From: JAUIET01 sp045105115
GTDB lineage: Bacteria > Pseudomonadota > Gammaproteobacteria > Pseudomonadales > JAUIET01
Length of the DNA: 64,000 bases
Direction of reading: 5' to 3'
Assembly (NCBI GenBank): GCA_045105115.1
Contig: JBGCDE010000036.1
Location: forward strand, 57,474-121,473
The first letter of the stretch is position 1, and the number at the start of each line of letters is the position of its first letter. Shown piece after piece: positions 45,045-54,160 of this stretch. The notes below the pieces were generated by a model that was not told the DNA's origin, did not search any database, and was given only the letters and a program-made list of their open reading frames with translations. The position numbers and the translations under genes are program-made.

Positions 45045-45074
45045 AGGCTGGAGCCTATTTATGGACATAAACTA
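45045..45074. repeat. Second copy of the 30-bp dispersed element
   Basis: This stretch between rsmB and trkA matches 4103-4132 at 26 of 30 positions, including CCTATTTATGGA and ATAAACTA. The left arm of the inverted repeat seen at the first copy is absent here; a small GGCT/AGCC-type hairpin remains. Confidence 0.7.
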
Positions 45075-45098
45075 CCCAGAACGGAACCAGGAACACAC

Positions 45099-46472
45099 GT
45101 GAACATAATTATTCTCGGAGCTGGCCAGGTAGGCGGGCGTCTGGCCGAAGCACTGGCCGATGAGCAAAACGAGATAACGCTGGTTGATCAAAACGCAGAT
45201 GTATTGCACGAGCTGCAAGACCGTCTGGATATTCGCACTTTGGTAGGACACGCCTCACACCCGAATGTGCTGCGCCGCGCCGGTGCCGAAGACGCCGACA
45301 TGCTGATAGCGGTTACCAGCAGCGACGAAATCAATATGATCGCCTGCCAGATCGCCTTCTCGATGTACCACACACCGATGAAAGTCAGCCGCATCCGGTC
45401 GCCTGAATATCAAAACCGCGAAGAAATCTTTCGTAATGAAGCCATCCCGATTGATGTTTGGATCAGTCCTGAGCAATTGGTCACCAGCTACTTACAAAAT
45501 CTGGTCGACAACCCTGATGCTTTGCAGGTGTTGGACTTTGCCGGTGGGCGCGTAAAACTGGTTGCTGTGAAAGCGTATTACGGCGGCTTGATTATGGGCC
45601 AGGAACTGCGCGAAATTCGCAAGCATATGAAAAAGGGCGACACGCGGGTAGCGGCCATTTTCAGACGGGACCGACCGATCATTCCAGAAGGCGATACGGT
45701 TGTTGAAGTAGACGACGAAGTGTTCTTCATTGCCGCGCGCGAGCATACACCCGCGGTAATGGCCGAATTACGCCGGCTGGAGAACCCTTATAAGCGCGTG
45801 ATGATTGCCGGCGGTGGCAATATTGGTGCCCGACTTGCCGAATCGATTGAACACGATTATCAAGTTAAGGTAATTGAGTTCAATAAAGAACGCGCAGCGT
45901 ATTTGTCAGAGAATCTGCAGAAATCGATTGTGCTGTACGGCAGCGCCACCGACAGCGAATTGTTGATGGCTGAAAACATTGAATACACCGATTTATTCCT
46001 GGCCGTTACTAATGATGACGAAGCCAATATCATGGCATCGCTATTGGCCAAGAAGCGTGGTGCGCGCAAGGTGATCACCTTGATCGCCAACCCGGCGTAT
46101 GTTGATCTGGTGCAAGGGGGCGACATAGACATCGCGATATCACCGCACCAAATTACTATCGGCAGTATTCTGACTCACGTTCGCCGTGGCGATATGGCCA
46201 ATGTGTATTCCTTGCGCCGCGGTGCAGCCGAGGCCATGGAAATTGTTGCTCATGGCGATTCAGGGTCTTCGAAGGTGGTGGGCAAAGCTCTCAAAGATAT
46301 TCCGCTACCAGAAGGGGCAACCATTGGCGCCCTGGTGCGTGGCGACGAAGTCATTATTGCTCACAAGAATATAGTTGTAGAGTCAGATGATCACGTAATT
46401 TTGTTCCTGACCGACAAAAACAAGGTCAGCGAAGTTGAGCGCCTTTTTCAGGTGGGTTTCCACTTCCTCTAG
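45099..46472 (+). CDS. trkA: Trk potassium uptake regulator TrkA
   Basis: Peripheral NAD(H)-binding subunit of 457 residues with two RCK units. Rossmann motifs are GAGQVGGRLAE at the N-terminus and GGGNIGARLAE at about residue 236, each followed by a TrkA-C domain. It gates the TrkH channel encoded 17 bases downstream. The start is a GTG with AGGA upstream. Confidence 0.96.
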   Translation: MNIIILGAGQVGGRLAEALADEQNEITLVDQNADVLHELQDRLDIRTLVGHASHPNVLRRAGAEDADMLIAVTSSDEINMIACQIAFSMYHTPMKVSRIRSPEYQNREEIFRNEAIPIDVWISPEQLVTSYLQNLVDNPDALQVLDFAGGRVKLVAVKAYYGGLIMGQELREIRKHMKKGDTRVAAIFRRDRPIIPEGDTVVEVDDEVFFIAAREHTPAVMAELRRLENPYKRVMIAGGGNIGARLAESIEHDYQVKVIEFNKERAAYLSENLQKSIVLYGSATDSELLMAENIEYTDLFLAVTNDDEANIMASLLAKKRGARKVITLIANPAYVDLVQGGDIDIAISPHQITIGSILTHVRRGDMANVYSLRRGAAEAMEIVAHGDSGSSKVVGKALKDIPLPEGATIGALVRGDEVIIAHKNIVVESDDHVILFLTDKNKVSEVERLFQVGFHFL

Positions 46473-46489
46473 GAAATCTCTGAGCAAGC

Positions 46490-47938
46490 ATGCACTTTTC
46501 AATTATTTTTCGAGTTCTGGGCGTGCTGTTAATGCTGTTCAGTCTTACTATGTTGATTCCCATCACCGTATCGTATATTTACGATGATGGTACGCAACTG
46601 GTTTTCTTTGAAGCCTTTCTAACCACCTTTATATGTGGTGGTGTGCTATGGCTGCCGTTTCGCAAAGCACAACACGAACTTAGGGTTCGCGACGGCTTCC
46701 TTGTAACGGCCATGTTCTGGTTTGTACTCGGCGTATTTGGCGCCTTGCCGCTGTATCTATCTGACAACACGGGCATCAGCCTGACCGATGCCATCTTCGA
46801 AAGTATTTCGGGTTTAACCACTACAGGTGCCACGGTATTGGTTGGTCTGGATTTGCTGCCCGAAGCCCTATTGTTCTACCGACAACAGCTGCAGTGGCTG
46901 GGAGGCATTGGCATTATCGTTATTGCGGTGGCTATTTTACCGATGCTGGGTATTGGTGGTATGCAGTTATATCGAGCGGAAACACCTGGGCCAATTAAAG
47001 ACAGCAAGCTAACCCCGCGAATAACCAGTACGGCCAAATGGTTGTTTATGATTTATTTGCTGCTGACGGCAGCTTGCAGCTTCAGTTATTGGTTAGCGGG
47101 CATGACGGCGTTTGATGCCATTAGCCATGGGTTTTCAACCGTATCGATTGGCGGCTTCTCAACCCATGATTTAAGCATGGCGTATTTCGACAACCCCGCC
47201 ATATTGATGATTGCCATTTTCTTTATGGTGGTGGCCGGCATCAATTTTGCCCTGCATTTCTATGCTTGGCGCAGAGTGACCTTGAATGTCTACGCGGAAG
47301 ACCCTGAACTGAAATTTTACTTAACGATGCTCGCCGTAGGCGTCGTGATTGTTGTCAGCGCCTTGGCATTGTCAGGTGAACTACCCTTCAACGAAGCACT
47401 ACTGCACGGCGCGTTTCAGGTAGTCTCGATAGCAACAACAACTGGCTTTGCCAGCGCCAACTTCAGCGCTTGGCCAAGCTTTGTTCCATTTCTATTAATG
47501 GCTATGGCGTTTGTTGGCGCCTGCGCAGGATCTACTGGCGGCGGTATGAAAGTGATTCGCGCGCTGCTGATGGTGAAGCAGGGTTTGCGTGAAATTAAGC
47601 AGATTGTACACCCTCATGCATTAATCCCAGTCAAGCTAGGCAGCAGACCAGTAGCGGAACGCGTGATGTCAGCGGTGTGGGGCTTCATTGCCGTCTACAT
47701 TGTTACCTTTATCACATTAACCTTGGTATTGATGGCGCTAGACCTTGATTTTGTCAGTGCTTACTCTGCAGCGGCAGCTTCATTGAATAATCTGGGTCCT
47801 GGTTTGGGACAGGTTGCTGCACATTATGGCAACATCTCTGATCCGGCCAAATGGTTATTGTGCTTTGCCATGTTACTTGGTCGTTTGGAAATCTTTACAC
47901 TACTGGTATTGTTCACCCCTCTTTTCTGGAGAAAGTAA
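46490..47938 (+). CDS. trkH: Trk potassium transporter TrkH
   Basis: Membrane pore subunit of 482 residues. Four pseudo-repeats each hold a selectivity loop: SGLTTTGATV, STVSIGGFST, IATTTGFASA and LNNLGPGLG. About ten helices are visible. It forms a dimer that imports potassium under control of TrkA, its upstream neighbour. Confidence 0.96.
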   Translation: MHFSIIFRVLGVLLMLFSLTMLIPITVSYIYDDGTQLVFFEAFLTTFICGGVLWLPFRKAQHELRVRDGFLVTAMFWFVLGVFGALPLYLSDNTGISLTDAIFESISGLTTTGATVLVGLDLLPEALLFYRQQLQWLGGIGIIVIAVAILPMLGIGGMQLYRAETPGPIKDSKLTPRITSTAKWLFMIYLLLTAACSFSYWLAGMTAFDAISHGFSTVSIGGFSTHDLSMAYFDNPAILMIAIFFMVVAGINFALHFYAWRRVTLNVYAEDPELKFYLTMLAVGVVIVVSALALSGELPFNEALLHGAFQVVSIATTTGFASANFSAWPSFVPFLLMAMAFVGACAGSTGGGMKVIRALLMVKQGLREIKQIVHPHALIPVKLGSRPVAERVMSAVWGFIAVYIVTFITLTLVLMALDLDFVSAYSAAAASLNNLGPGLGQVAAHYGNISDPAKWLLCFAMLLGRLEIFTLLVLFTPLFWRK

Positions 47939-47940
47939 CA

Positions 47941-48726
47941 GTGCAAGAACAAACGGCTGTGACACCTTCGCGCCCGGAAGCTAATGCCATGCCATTATCC
48001 CAAGGTCTTGATTGGCGTCTGTTTCTGGCTATTGCCATTACCGTATTTTGGCTATTCGGTGGCTCCTACTATATTTCCAGCACCATAGGCTGGTCGCAGT
48101 TTTTATCGCAACCCCTGGAAGCGCTGGGTAGTTTTCTGGAAGGTGCTTTTGCGCCATTGGCGTTTCTATGGCTGGTGGTCGGCTACTTTTTGCAGCAAAA
48201 GGAACTGTCGCGTAACACTGATGCTATCCAACAACAACATGCAGAGATGCAGCGCAGTTCTGATCAAGCCGAACTTTCAGCACAAGCGATTCAGCAAACT
48301 TCAGGGCATAACCAACGCCTGACCTTTATGCGCATGAACGACCTGGTCTGCGAATCCATGGGTTCTACCGTTGGTTTGCTCTATCTATCCAGTCAGGCGG
48401 CTGACGGCGAAGGCGCGGTAAGTCGCGATCAGATGATCAGCATGTGGTCTGAAATGTCACGCGGTGATCATGCATTGTTCGCGCGGCAATTTATGATGCT
48501 TAATGCCGCCGGCGAACAGCCTCTAAGCGAATTGTTTTTTGGCACTGATATTCGAACCCGACATTCCAACAACTTTATGTCGCAGTTTGAAAGACTGCTT
48601 GCCGCCGCAATGCAATGCGATCCTGATGGTTTGATCACTGACTCGGTGAAAGGCAATGTTAACGGTCGCTTATACAAACTGATGTATAACGAATTGAATG
48701 AGAAGCCTTTGCCGGATAACTGGTGA
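47941..48726 (+). CDS. Two-helix membrane protein of unknown function
   Basis: Protein of 261 residues starting at a GTG two bases after the trkH stop, with GGAG 9 bases before it. It has two transmembrane helices (about 21-40 and 63-84) joined by a short loop, then a Gln-rich coiled-coil segment (about 88-125) and a cytoplasmic helical domain with an aromatic-poor C-terminus. No known domain is recognised. The tight coupling to trkAH suggests an accessory to potassium transport, but this is inference. Confidence 0.8.
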   Translation: MQEQTAVTPSRPEANAMPLSQGLDWRLFLAIAITVFWLFGGSYYISSTIGWSQFLSQPLEALGSFLEGAFAPLAFLWLVVGYFLQQKELSRNTDAIQQQHAEMQRSSDQAELSAQAIQQTSGHNQRLTFMRMNDLVCESMGSTVGLLYLSSQAADGEGAVSRDQMISMWSEMSRGDHALFARQFMMLNAAGEQPLSELFFGTDIRTRHSNNFMSQFERLLAAAMQCDPDGLITDSVKGNVNGRLYKLMYNELNEKPLPDNW

Positions 48727-48732
48727 GCTCAA

Positions 48733-49611
48733 CTAATCGTAAAAACTGGCCCGTCCTTCTGGTTGCCGTTTGAAGCGTTTGTATTCCCACTGATAGTGCG
48801 CCTTGTGCTGTTGAGCGGCCACCTCAATGGTTTTGTTCATACCCGTCACAGATGTTTCCAGATCATCCGAATAAATATCGGGGTCTGGCTCGTTAAACAC
48901 CACTGTGAAGCCCGTATCGTTAGGCAAGGCATAGGCGTTAACGATACGCGCGCCAGTTTTCTTCGCCAGATTACTCATCAAGGTCATTGAGAACGCCTGA
49001 ATATCAAAGAAGGGTGCAAACACGCCGCTTTCATCCGCCGGTACCTGGTCGGGCAAAATGCCGACCATCTGCCCGGCTCGCAGTGTTTTCAGTAACTGAA
49101 TAACACCGCTGCGGTCGGCGGGTACCAGTTTGGCGCCGGTTCGTTGCCGCGCATTCAGAATAAACTGGTTCATGGTTTCGCTGCGCGGTGGGGAATACAT
49201 GGACTTAACCGTGTCGCAGCATTCGGTTAGATACAAACCCACCACTTCCCAGTTACCCAAATGCGGCGCCAGAATGATCGTGCCCTTGCCAGCCGCCACC
49301 GCTGCATCAACTATCTCGCGACCTTGTACCTCGGTTACGAGTGATAAGGCGTTATCGCCACTCCACACATGGGGTATGTCCATTACTGTGCTGCCCAGTG
49401 TTTTAAAGCGCTCAAGCAGCAAATCAGCGCGCTGTGCGTCGCTCAGTTCGGGAAAACACAGGGCCAAATTTACTGTGGCCACCCGGTGATTGCGATTTGG
49501 GAACACACACATCAAACGACCCAGGCCACGACCCAGTCCGCGCGACACTTTCAGTGGCAGCAGCGCCAATAGCCGGAACACGGCATTGGCGAATGTGTAT
49601 TTAACCGACAT
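48733..49611 (-). CDS. Lipid A biosynthesis acyltransferase (LpxL/HtrB family)
   Basis: Inner-membrane acyltransferase of 292 residues that adds a secondary acyl chain to lipid A. An N-terminal hydrophobic region (about 6-25) precedes the HX4E catalytic motif APHLGNWE, followed by PDQVPADESG. It is convergent with the TrkH-linked gene and divergent from glyQ. The acyl chain it adds cannot be read from the sequence. Confidence 0.9.
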   Translation of the reverse strand: MSVKYTFANAVFRLLALLPLKVSRGLGRGLGRLMCVFPNRNHRVATVNLALCFPELSDAQRADLLLERFKTLGSTVMDIPHVWSGDNALSLVTEVQGREIVDAAVAAGKGTIILAPHLGNWEVVGLYLTECCDTVKSMYSPPRSETMNQFILNARQRTGAKLVPADRSGVIQLLKTLRAGQMVGILPDQVPADESGVFAPFFDIQAFSMTLMSNLAKKTGARIVNAYALPNDTGFTVVFNEPDPDIYSDDLETSVTGMNKTIEVAAQQHKAHYQWEYKRFKRQPEGRASFYD

Positions 49612-49742
49612 TGCGACTTAGTGTTCCTTAACATTGCTGAGGGTGAATCTGGCATTCATTGTATAATGCCGCGCTGACAATTTTGGCCTGACCTTCGCGC
49701 ACAAATAACGAACGTCAGCATCGACACTAGCAGGACATTACA

Positions 49743-50687
49743 TTGAGCACGCCAGCGGCCACCCCAGCCACTTTTCAAGACCTCATTTTCGCGCTGCAGC
49801 AGTTTTGGGCAGCCAAGGGCTGTGTTGTGATGCAACCTTTGGACATGGAAGTGGGCGCCGGCACTTTTCACCCGGCCACGTTTCTGAAAGCGGTTGGCCC
49901 TGAGGCCTGGAATGCCGCTTATTTGCAAGGCTCCAGGCGTCCTACGGATGGTCGCTATGGTGAAAATCCGAATCGACTGCAACATTACTTCCAGTTCCAG
50001 GTGGTCATGAAGCCAAATCCTGACAACTTCCAGGAATTGTATCTTGAGTCGCTAACCAGTCTGGGTGTAGACCCGATGGTGCACGACATTCGCTTTGTTG
50101 AAGACAACTGGGAATCACCCACGCTGGGAGCCTGGGGTTTAGGTTGGGAAGTGTGGCTAAACGGCATGGAAATATCCCAGTTCACCTACTTTCAGCAGGC
50201 CGGCGGGCTGGAATGTTATCCGGTCACTGGCGAGATCACTTACGGGCTGGAACGAATCGCGATGTATTTGCAGGGCGTAGACAGCGTCTATGACCTGAAA
50301 TGGGCTGACAGTGCCACGGGTATGGTCAGTTATGGCGATGTATACCATCAAAACGAGGTAGAGCAGTCCACCTATAACTTTGATCACGCCAATGTGCCGT
50401 TTCTGTTTTCCGCGTTTGATACCTATGAAACAGACTGTCAGGCACTGGTAGAGGCACACTTACCGTTACCAGCTTATGAGTTGGTACTAAAGGCATCGCA
50501 CACGTTTAACTTGTTGGATGCCCGACACGCCATTTCAGTGACCGAGCGCCAACGATTTATTCTTCGTGTGCGGACCATGGCCAGGGCCGTAGCGCATGAA
50601 TACTACCGTTCACGTGAGGCGCTTGGTTTTCCCTTGGCCGAGCAATCATTACGCGATGAAGTTCTGGCAGCAGGGGCAGTGAAATGA
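49743..50687 (+). CDS. glyQ: Glycyl-tRNA synthetase alpha subunit
   Basis: Catalytic subunit of 314 residues of the alpha2-beta2 bacterial enzyme. Family landmarks include GAGTFHPATFL, YVQGSRRP-like YLQGSRRPTDGRYGENPNR (shown in two parts, YLQGSRRP and GRYGENPNR) and GLERIAMYLQG. The start is a TTG with AGGA upstream; no ATG is available. Its stop overlaps the glyS ATG. Confidence 0.96.
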   Translation: MSTPAATPATFQDLIFALQQFWAAKGCVVMQPLDMEVGAGTFHPATFLKAVGPEAWNAAYLQGSRRPTDGRYGENPNRLQHYFQFQVVMKPNPDNFQELYLESLTSLGVDPMVHDIRFVEDNWESPTLGAWGLGWEVWLNGMEISQFTYFQQAGGLECYPVTGEITYGLERIAMYLQGVDSVYDLKWADSATGMVSYGDVYHQNEVEQSTYNFDHANVPFLFSAFDTYETDCQALVEAHLPLPAYELVLKASHTFNLLDARHAISVTERQRFILRVRTMARAVAHEYYRSREALGFPLAEQSLRDEVLAAGAVK

Positions 50688-52780
50688 AGCCTTTATTGCT
50701 GGAAATCGGGTCTGAAGAACTGCCACCCACGGCTTTACTGTCGCTAACGACAGCCTTTGCTGAGGGTGTGATAAGTGGCTTGGCTGCTGCTGGCTTGCGC
50801 GGTGAAAACAACGGTGATCTTAGCTACCAACAGTTTGCAACGCCGCGGCGCATGTCGATACAGATTGAGCAAATCGCTGATACTGCACCCGACCAGGAAA
50901 TTGAAAAGCTGGGCCCCAATGTGAAAGCCGCCTTTGACGCTGAAGGCCAGCCCACGAAAGCCGCACTCGGGTTTGCCAGCGGCTGTGGTGTCGGCGTTGA
51001 ACAGCTTGACCGCAAAGACACACCGAAGGGCGAACGCCTGGTGTTTATAAGCCGTGAACCTGGCTTGCCACTGGCCGACTTATTACAGCAGATACTCAGT
51101 GATGTGTTGGCGAAACTGCCCATACCAAAACGTATGCGTTGGGCCGCACGGCGCGATGAGTTTATTCGCCCGGTCAAATGGATTTTGTCCTTACATGGCG
51201 AACAGGTATTGCCATTACAGGCATTTGGAGTGCAGGCAAGCAATACCACGCGTGGCCATCGCTTCATGGGCGGTGGCGATCAAACCTTAGTAATCGCAAA
51301 CGCCACAGAGTACGAGCAACGACTTAAAGAAGACGGCAAGGTAATCGCCAATTACAACGACCGCAAGCAGCTGATAGCAGAACAATTGGATACGCTTGGA
51401 AAAACACTCAATGGCGAGGTTGTGGTTGAGGCCGCGTTACTGGATGAGGTTTGTAGTCTGGTCGAATGGCCGCACTGCTTAGCCGGCAATTTTGATACCG
51501 AGTTTCTTGAGCTGCCGGATGAGGCGCTGGTGTCTTCCATGCGCTCACACCAGAAGTATTTTCATGTACTGGATTCATCCGGTGCACTGATGCCACACTT
51601 TATAACTGTTAGCAACATAGACAGCAAAGACACCCAGCAGGTAATCAACGGCAACGAACGTGTTATACGTCCACGGCTTGCTGACGCGCAGTTCTTTTAC
51701 GCCAACGACAGTAAGCAGGGCTTGCAGAACATGGCAGAGCGCCTCAGCAGTATCGTTTTTCAAGACAAACTGGGCAGCGTCGCGGATAAAGCATCACGCG
51801 TTGGTCAAATAGCGCAATTCATCGGCGATCAAGCCAGTCAGGATTTCAGTGCCTCAGACGCGCACGCCGCCAGGGCCGCTGAATTATGCAAAGCAGACCT
51901 TGTCTCCGACATGGTCGGTGAATTCGCTGACTTGCAAGGTACTATGGGCCGCTACTACGCGGTAAACGAAGGTGAAGCCGCCGACGTTGCCAGCGCTATT
52001 GAAGAGCATTACCTGCCACGCCACGCCGGTGATCGTTTGCCTGCCACTGATACCGGCGCTCGCCTTAGTCTGGCTGACCGGCTGGATACTCTGGTTGGTA
52101 TATTCGGAATAGGGCAGGCACCTACAGGGTCTAAAGATCCGTTTGCTCTGCGCAGAGCGTCGCTCGGTTTACTAAGAGTTTTGCTTGAGAAAAATATTGA
52201 TCTGAATTTACGACCAGTGATTGAGTTTGCCATTGCACAACACAACACCTTAAGTGAACCAGAGCTTAGCGATAAAGTGCTGGCCTACGTGCTGGATCGC
52301 TTGCGCGGTTGGTACGCCGATCAACAGATCGCCACCGAAATTGTGCAATCTGTTTTAAACACCGGGTCTGATAACCCGCTGGATATCGATCAACGCATGC
52401 ACGCGGTCAGCGCGTTTTCCAAACTGGAACAGGCTGAAGCCTTGGCCGCAGCCAACAAGCGTGTGAAAAACTTGTTGGCCAAACAAGAGAATGCGTTGTC
52501 AGCATCACTGGACAACGGCTTACTCAAAGAACCGGCTGAACACGCTTTGGCTGAGCAGCTGGCCGCAATGAAGACGGCAACAGCTCCTCTTCTTAGTAAG
52601 CGGCGCTACAGTGAGGCTTTGCAAACACTGGCGGGTTTGAAGGAACCAGTAGATGCGTTTTTCGACAGCGTGATGGTCATGGACGAAGACCTTAAACTTC
52701 GCAATAACCGACTGGCCTTGTTGCAACAACTGGGTGATGTGTTCGGCCAAATTGCGGACATTTCGCAACTCGCCCAGTGA
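50684..52780 (+). CDS. glyS: Glycyl-tRNA synthetase beta subunit
   Basis: tRNA-binding subunit of 698 residues. It begins LLLEIGSEELPP, contains LVEWPHCLAGNF and RSHQKYFHV in the middle, an HD-like region, and a C-terminal anticodon-binding domain. Overlaps glyQ and, by GTGA, the next gene. Confidence 0.96.
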   Translation: MKPLLLEIGSEELPPTALLSLTTAFAEGVISGLAAAGLRGENNGDLSYQQFATPRRMSIQIEQIADTAPDQEIEKLGPNVKAAFDAEGQPTKAALGFASGCGVGVEQLDRKDTPKGERLVFISREPGLPLADLLQQILSDVLAKLPIPKRMRWAARRDEFIRPVKWILSLHGEQVLPLQAFGVQASNTTRGHRFMGGGDQTLVIANATEYEQRLKEDGKVIANYNDRKQLIAEQLDTLGKTLNGEVVVEAALLDEVCSLVEWPHCLAGNFDTEFLELPDEALVSSMRSHQKYFHVLDSSGALMPHFITVSNIDSKDTQQVINGNERVIRPRLADAQFFYANDSKQGLQNMAERLSSIVFQDKLGSVADKASRVGQIAQFIGDQASQDFSASDAHAARAAELCKADLVSDMVGEFADLQGTMGRYYAVNEGEAADVASAIEEHYLPRHAGDRLPATDTGARLSLADRLDTLVGIFGIGQAPTGSKDPFALRRASLGLLRVLLEKNIDLNLRPVIEFAIAQHNTLSEPELSDKVLAYVLDRLRGWYADQQIATEIVQSVLNTGSDNPLDIDQRMHAVSAFSKLEQAEALAAANKRVKNLLAKQENALSASLDNGLLKEPAEHALAEQLAAMKTATAPLLSKRRYSEALQTLAGLKEPVDAFFDSVMVMDEDLKLRNNRLALLQQLGDVFGQIADISQLAQ

Positions 52781-54129
52781 GCACAAGCATGACACCAGAC
52801 CAGGCGCAGCTTGTTATTCTGGATCGCGACGGCGTTATCAACATTGATTCCAGCGACTATGTGCGCAGCAGCGAGCAATGGCAGCCTATAGAAGGCAGTA
52901 TTGAAGCCATCGCCCAGCTGAGCAAAGCCGGCTTTCGGATATTTGTAGTTACCAATCAATCTGGGCTGGCCCGCGGCTACTTCAGCGCTGACGCCTTACA
53001 AGCCATGCACGACAAAATGATTAAGTTGGTGCATAAAGCCGGCGGTCGTATCGAGAAAGTGTTTCATTGCCCGCACGGGCCAGATGAGGGCTGTGATTGC
53101 CGCAAGCCCGCAACCGGCATGCTTGAGCAATTGGAACACTATCTTGGTCAACCTGTGGCCAAGACATGGTTAGTAGGCGATTCCCTCAAAGACATCCAGC
53201 TGGCGCACGCAAAACAATGCAATGCGGTGTTGGTGCGCACGGGTAATGGGCTTGAGACCGAGCAACAATTGGCATCGTTGGACACACAAATTGATCAAAA
53301 AACAAGCGTTTTTGACGACCTGGCTGCAGCTAGCGAAATGATCATTAAGCAGCAAAAACCTGCAAAAAAGGCTGTTTTAGGGTCTAAAAATGATGATTTA
53401 GGGCTTTTTACGCGCTTTTCGCTAGCGGTACGCGCAGTACTTTTTTACCTTCTGATCGTCATCACACTGTTGCCAGTGTCATTGATCTTAACGCCTCTCA
53501 GTGTGTTGTTCTCGTTTACCAATCGCTATCAGATGATTACCAGTTGGAACCGCAGCGCACTGTGGTGCTTGAAAGTATGCTGCGGCATCAGCCACAGCGT
53601 GCACGGTGCCGACAATATTCCGAAACAGCCATTTGTTGTGATGGCCAAGCATCAAAGCGCCTGGGAAACAATTTATCTGCAAACGCTGTTTACGCCTTTA
53701 TCGACGATTTTAAAGCGAGAGTTGCTGCTAATTCCGTTTTTTGGCTGGGGATTGGCGATGTTGAAGCCAATTGCTATCAAGCGGAGTTCACCCAAGGGTG
53801 CAATCCGCCAGGTACAAACTCAGGGCGTAGCGCGCTTGAAAGACGGTATTGCCGTTTTGGTGTTTCCGGAAGGCACGCGAACCCACTTTGGGCAAGTTGG
53901 ACGCTATGCTCGTGGCGGCGCCCATCTCGCTATTGACGCGGATGTTCCAATACTGCCGCTGGCGCACAATGCGGGTAAGTACTGGCCTAAAAAGGGGTTC
54001 TTAAAATACCCTGGTGTTATCCAAGTGGAAATTGGCGAGCCTATCCATTGTGAAGGCCGAACAGCGGCTGAACTAACCGACCTTTGTCAGGAATGGATAG
54101 AAAGCACGGTTGCAAGAATGCCCGACTAA
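52777..54129 (+). CDS. Fused GmhB phosphatase and PlsC acyltransferase
   Basis: One open frame of 450 residues joins two enzymes. Residues 1-185 are D-glycero-D-manno-heptose 1,7-bisphosphate 7-phosphatase, a HAD enzyme for LPS heptose: nucleophile LDRDG (Asp16, Asp18), VTNQSG, zinc ligands in CPHGPDEGCDC, and VGDSLKD. Residues 210-450 are a 1-acyl-glycerol-3-phosphate acyltransferase, with a hydrophobic helix (215-245), HX4E at His292 (KHQSAWE) and FPEGTRT at 363-369. Pseudomonas has these as separate adjacent genes. Start GTG 52777 overlaps glyS; ATG 52789 is an alternative. Confidence 0.92.
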   Translation: MSTSMTPDQAQLVILDRDGVINIDSSDYVRSSEQWQPIEGSIEAIAQLSKAGFRIFVVTNQSGLARGYFSADALQAMHDKMIKLVHKAGGRIEKVFHCPHGPDEGCDCRKPATGMLEQLEHYLGQPVAKTWLVGDSLKDIQLAHAKQCNAVLVRTGNGLETEQQLASLDTQIDQKTSVFDDLAAASEMIIKQQKPAKKAVLGSKNDDLGLFTRFSLAVRAVLFYLLIVITLLPVSLILTPLSVLFSFTNRYQMITSWNRSALWCLKVCCGISHSVHGADNIPKQPFVVMAKHQSAWETIYLQTLFTPLSTILKRELLLIPFFGWGLAMLKPIAIKRSSPKGAIRQVQTQGVARLKDGIAVLVFPEGTRTHFGQVGRYARGGAHLAIDADVPILPLAHNAGKYWPKKGFLKYPGVIQVEIGEPIHCEGRTAAELTDLCQEWIESTVARMPD

Positions 54130-54160
54130 ACCGGGCAAACCACATGCTGCAATAGTTTGC

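Noticed and set aside
52777..54129. GmhB and PlsC as two genes separated by a sequencing error
   Set aside because: The frame is continuous and the linker has a plausible composition, with no sign of frame change; I treat it as one gene, while noting re-sequencing as a check.
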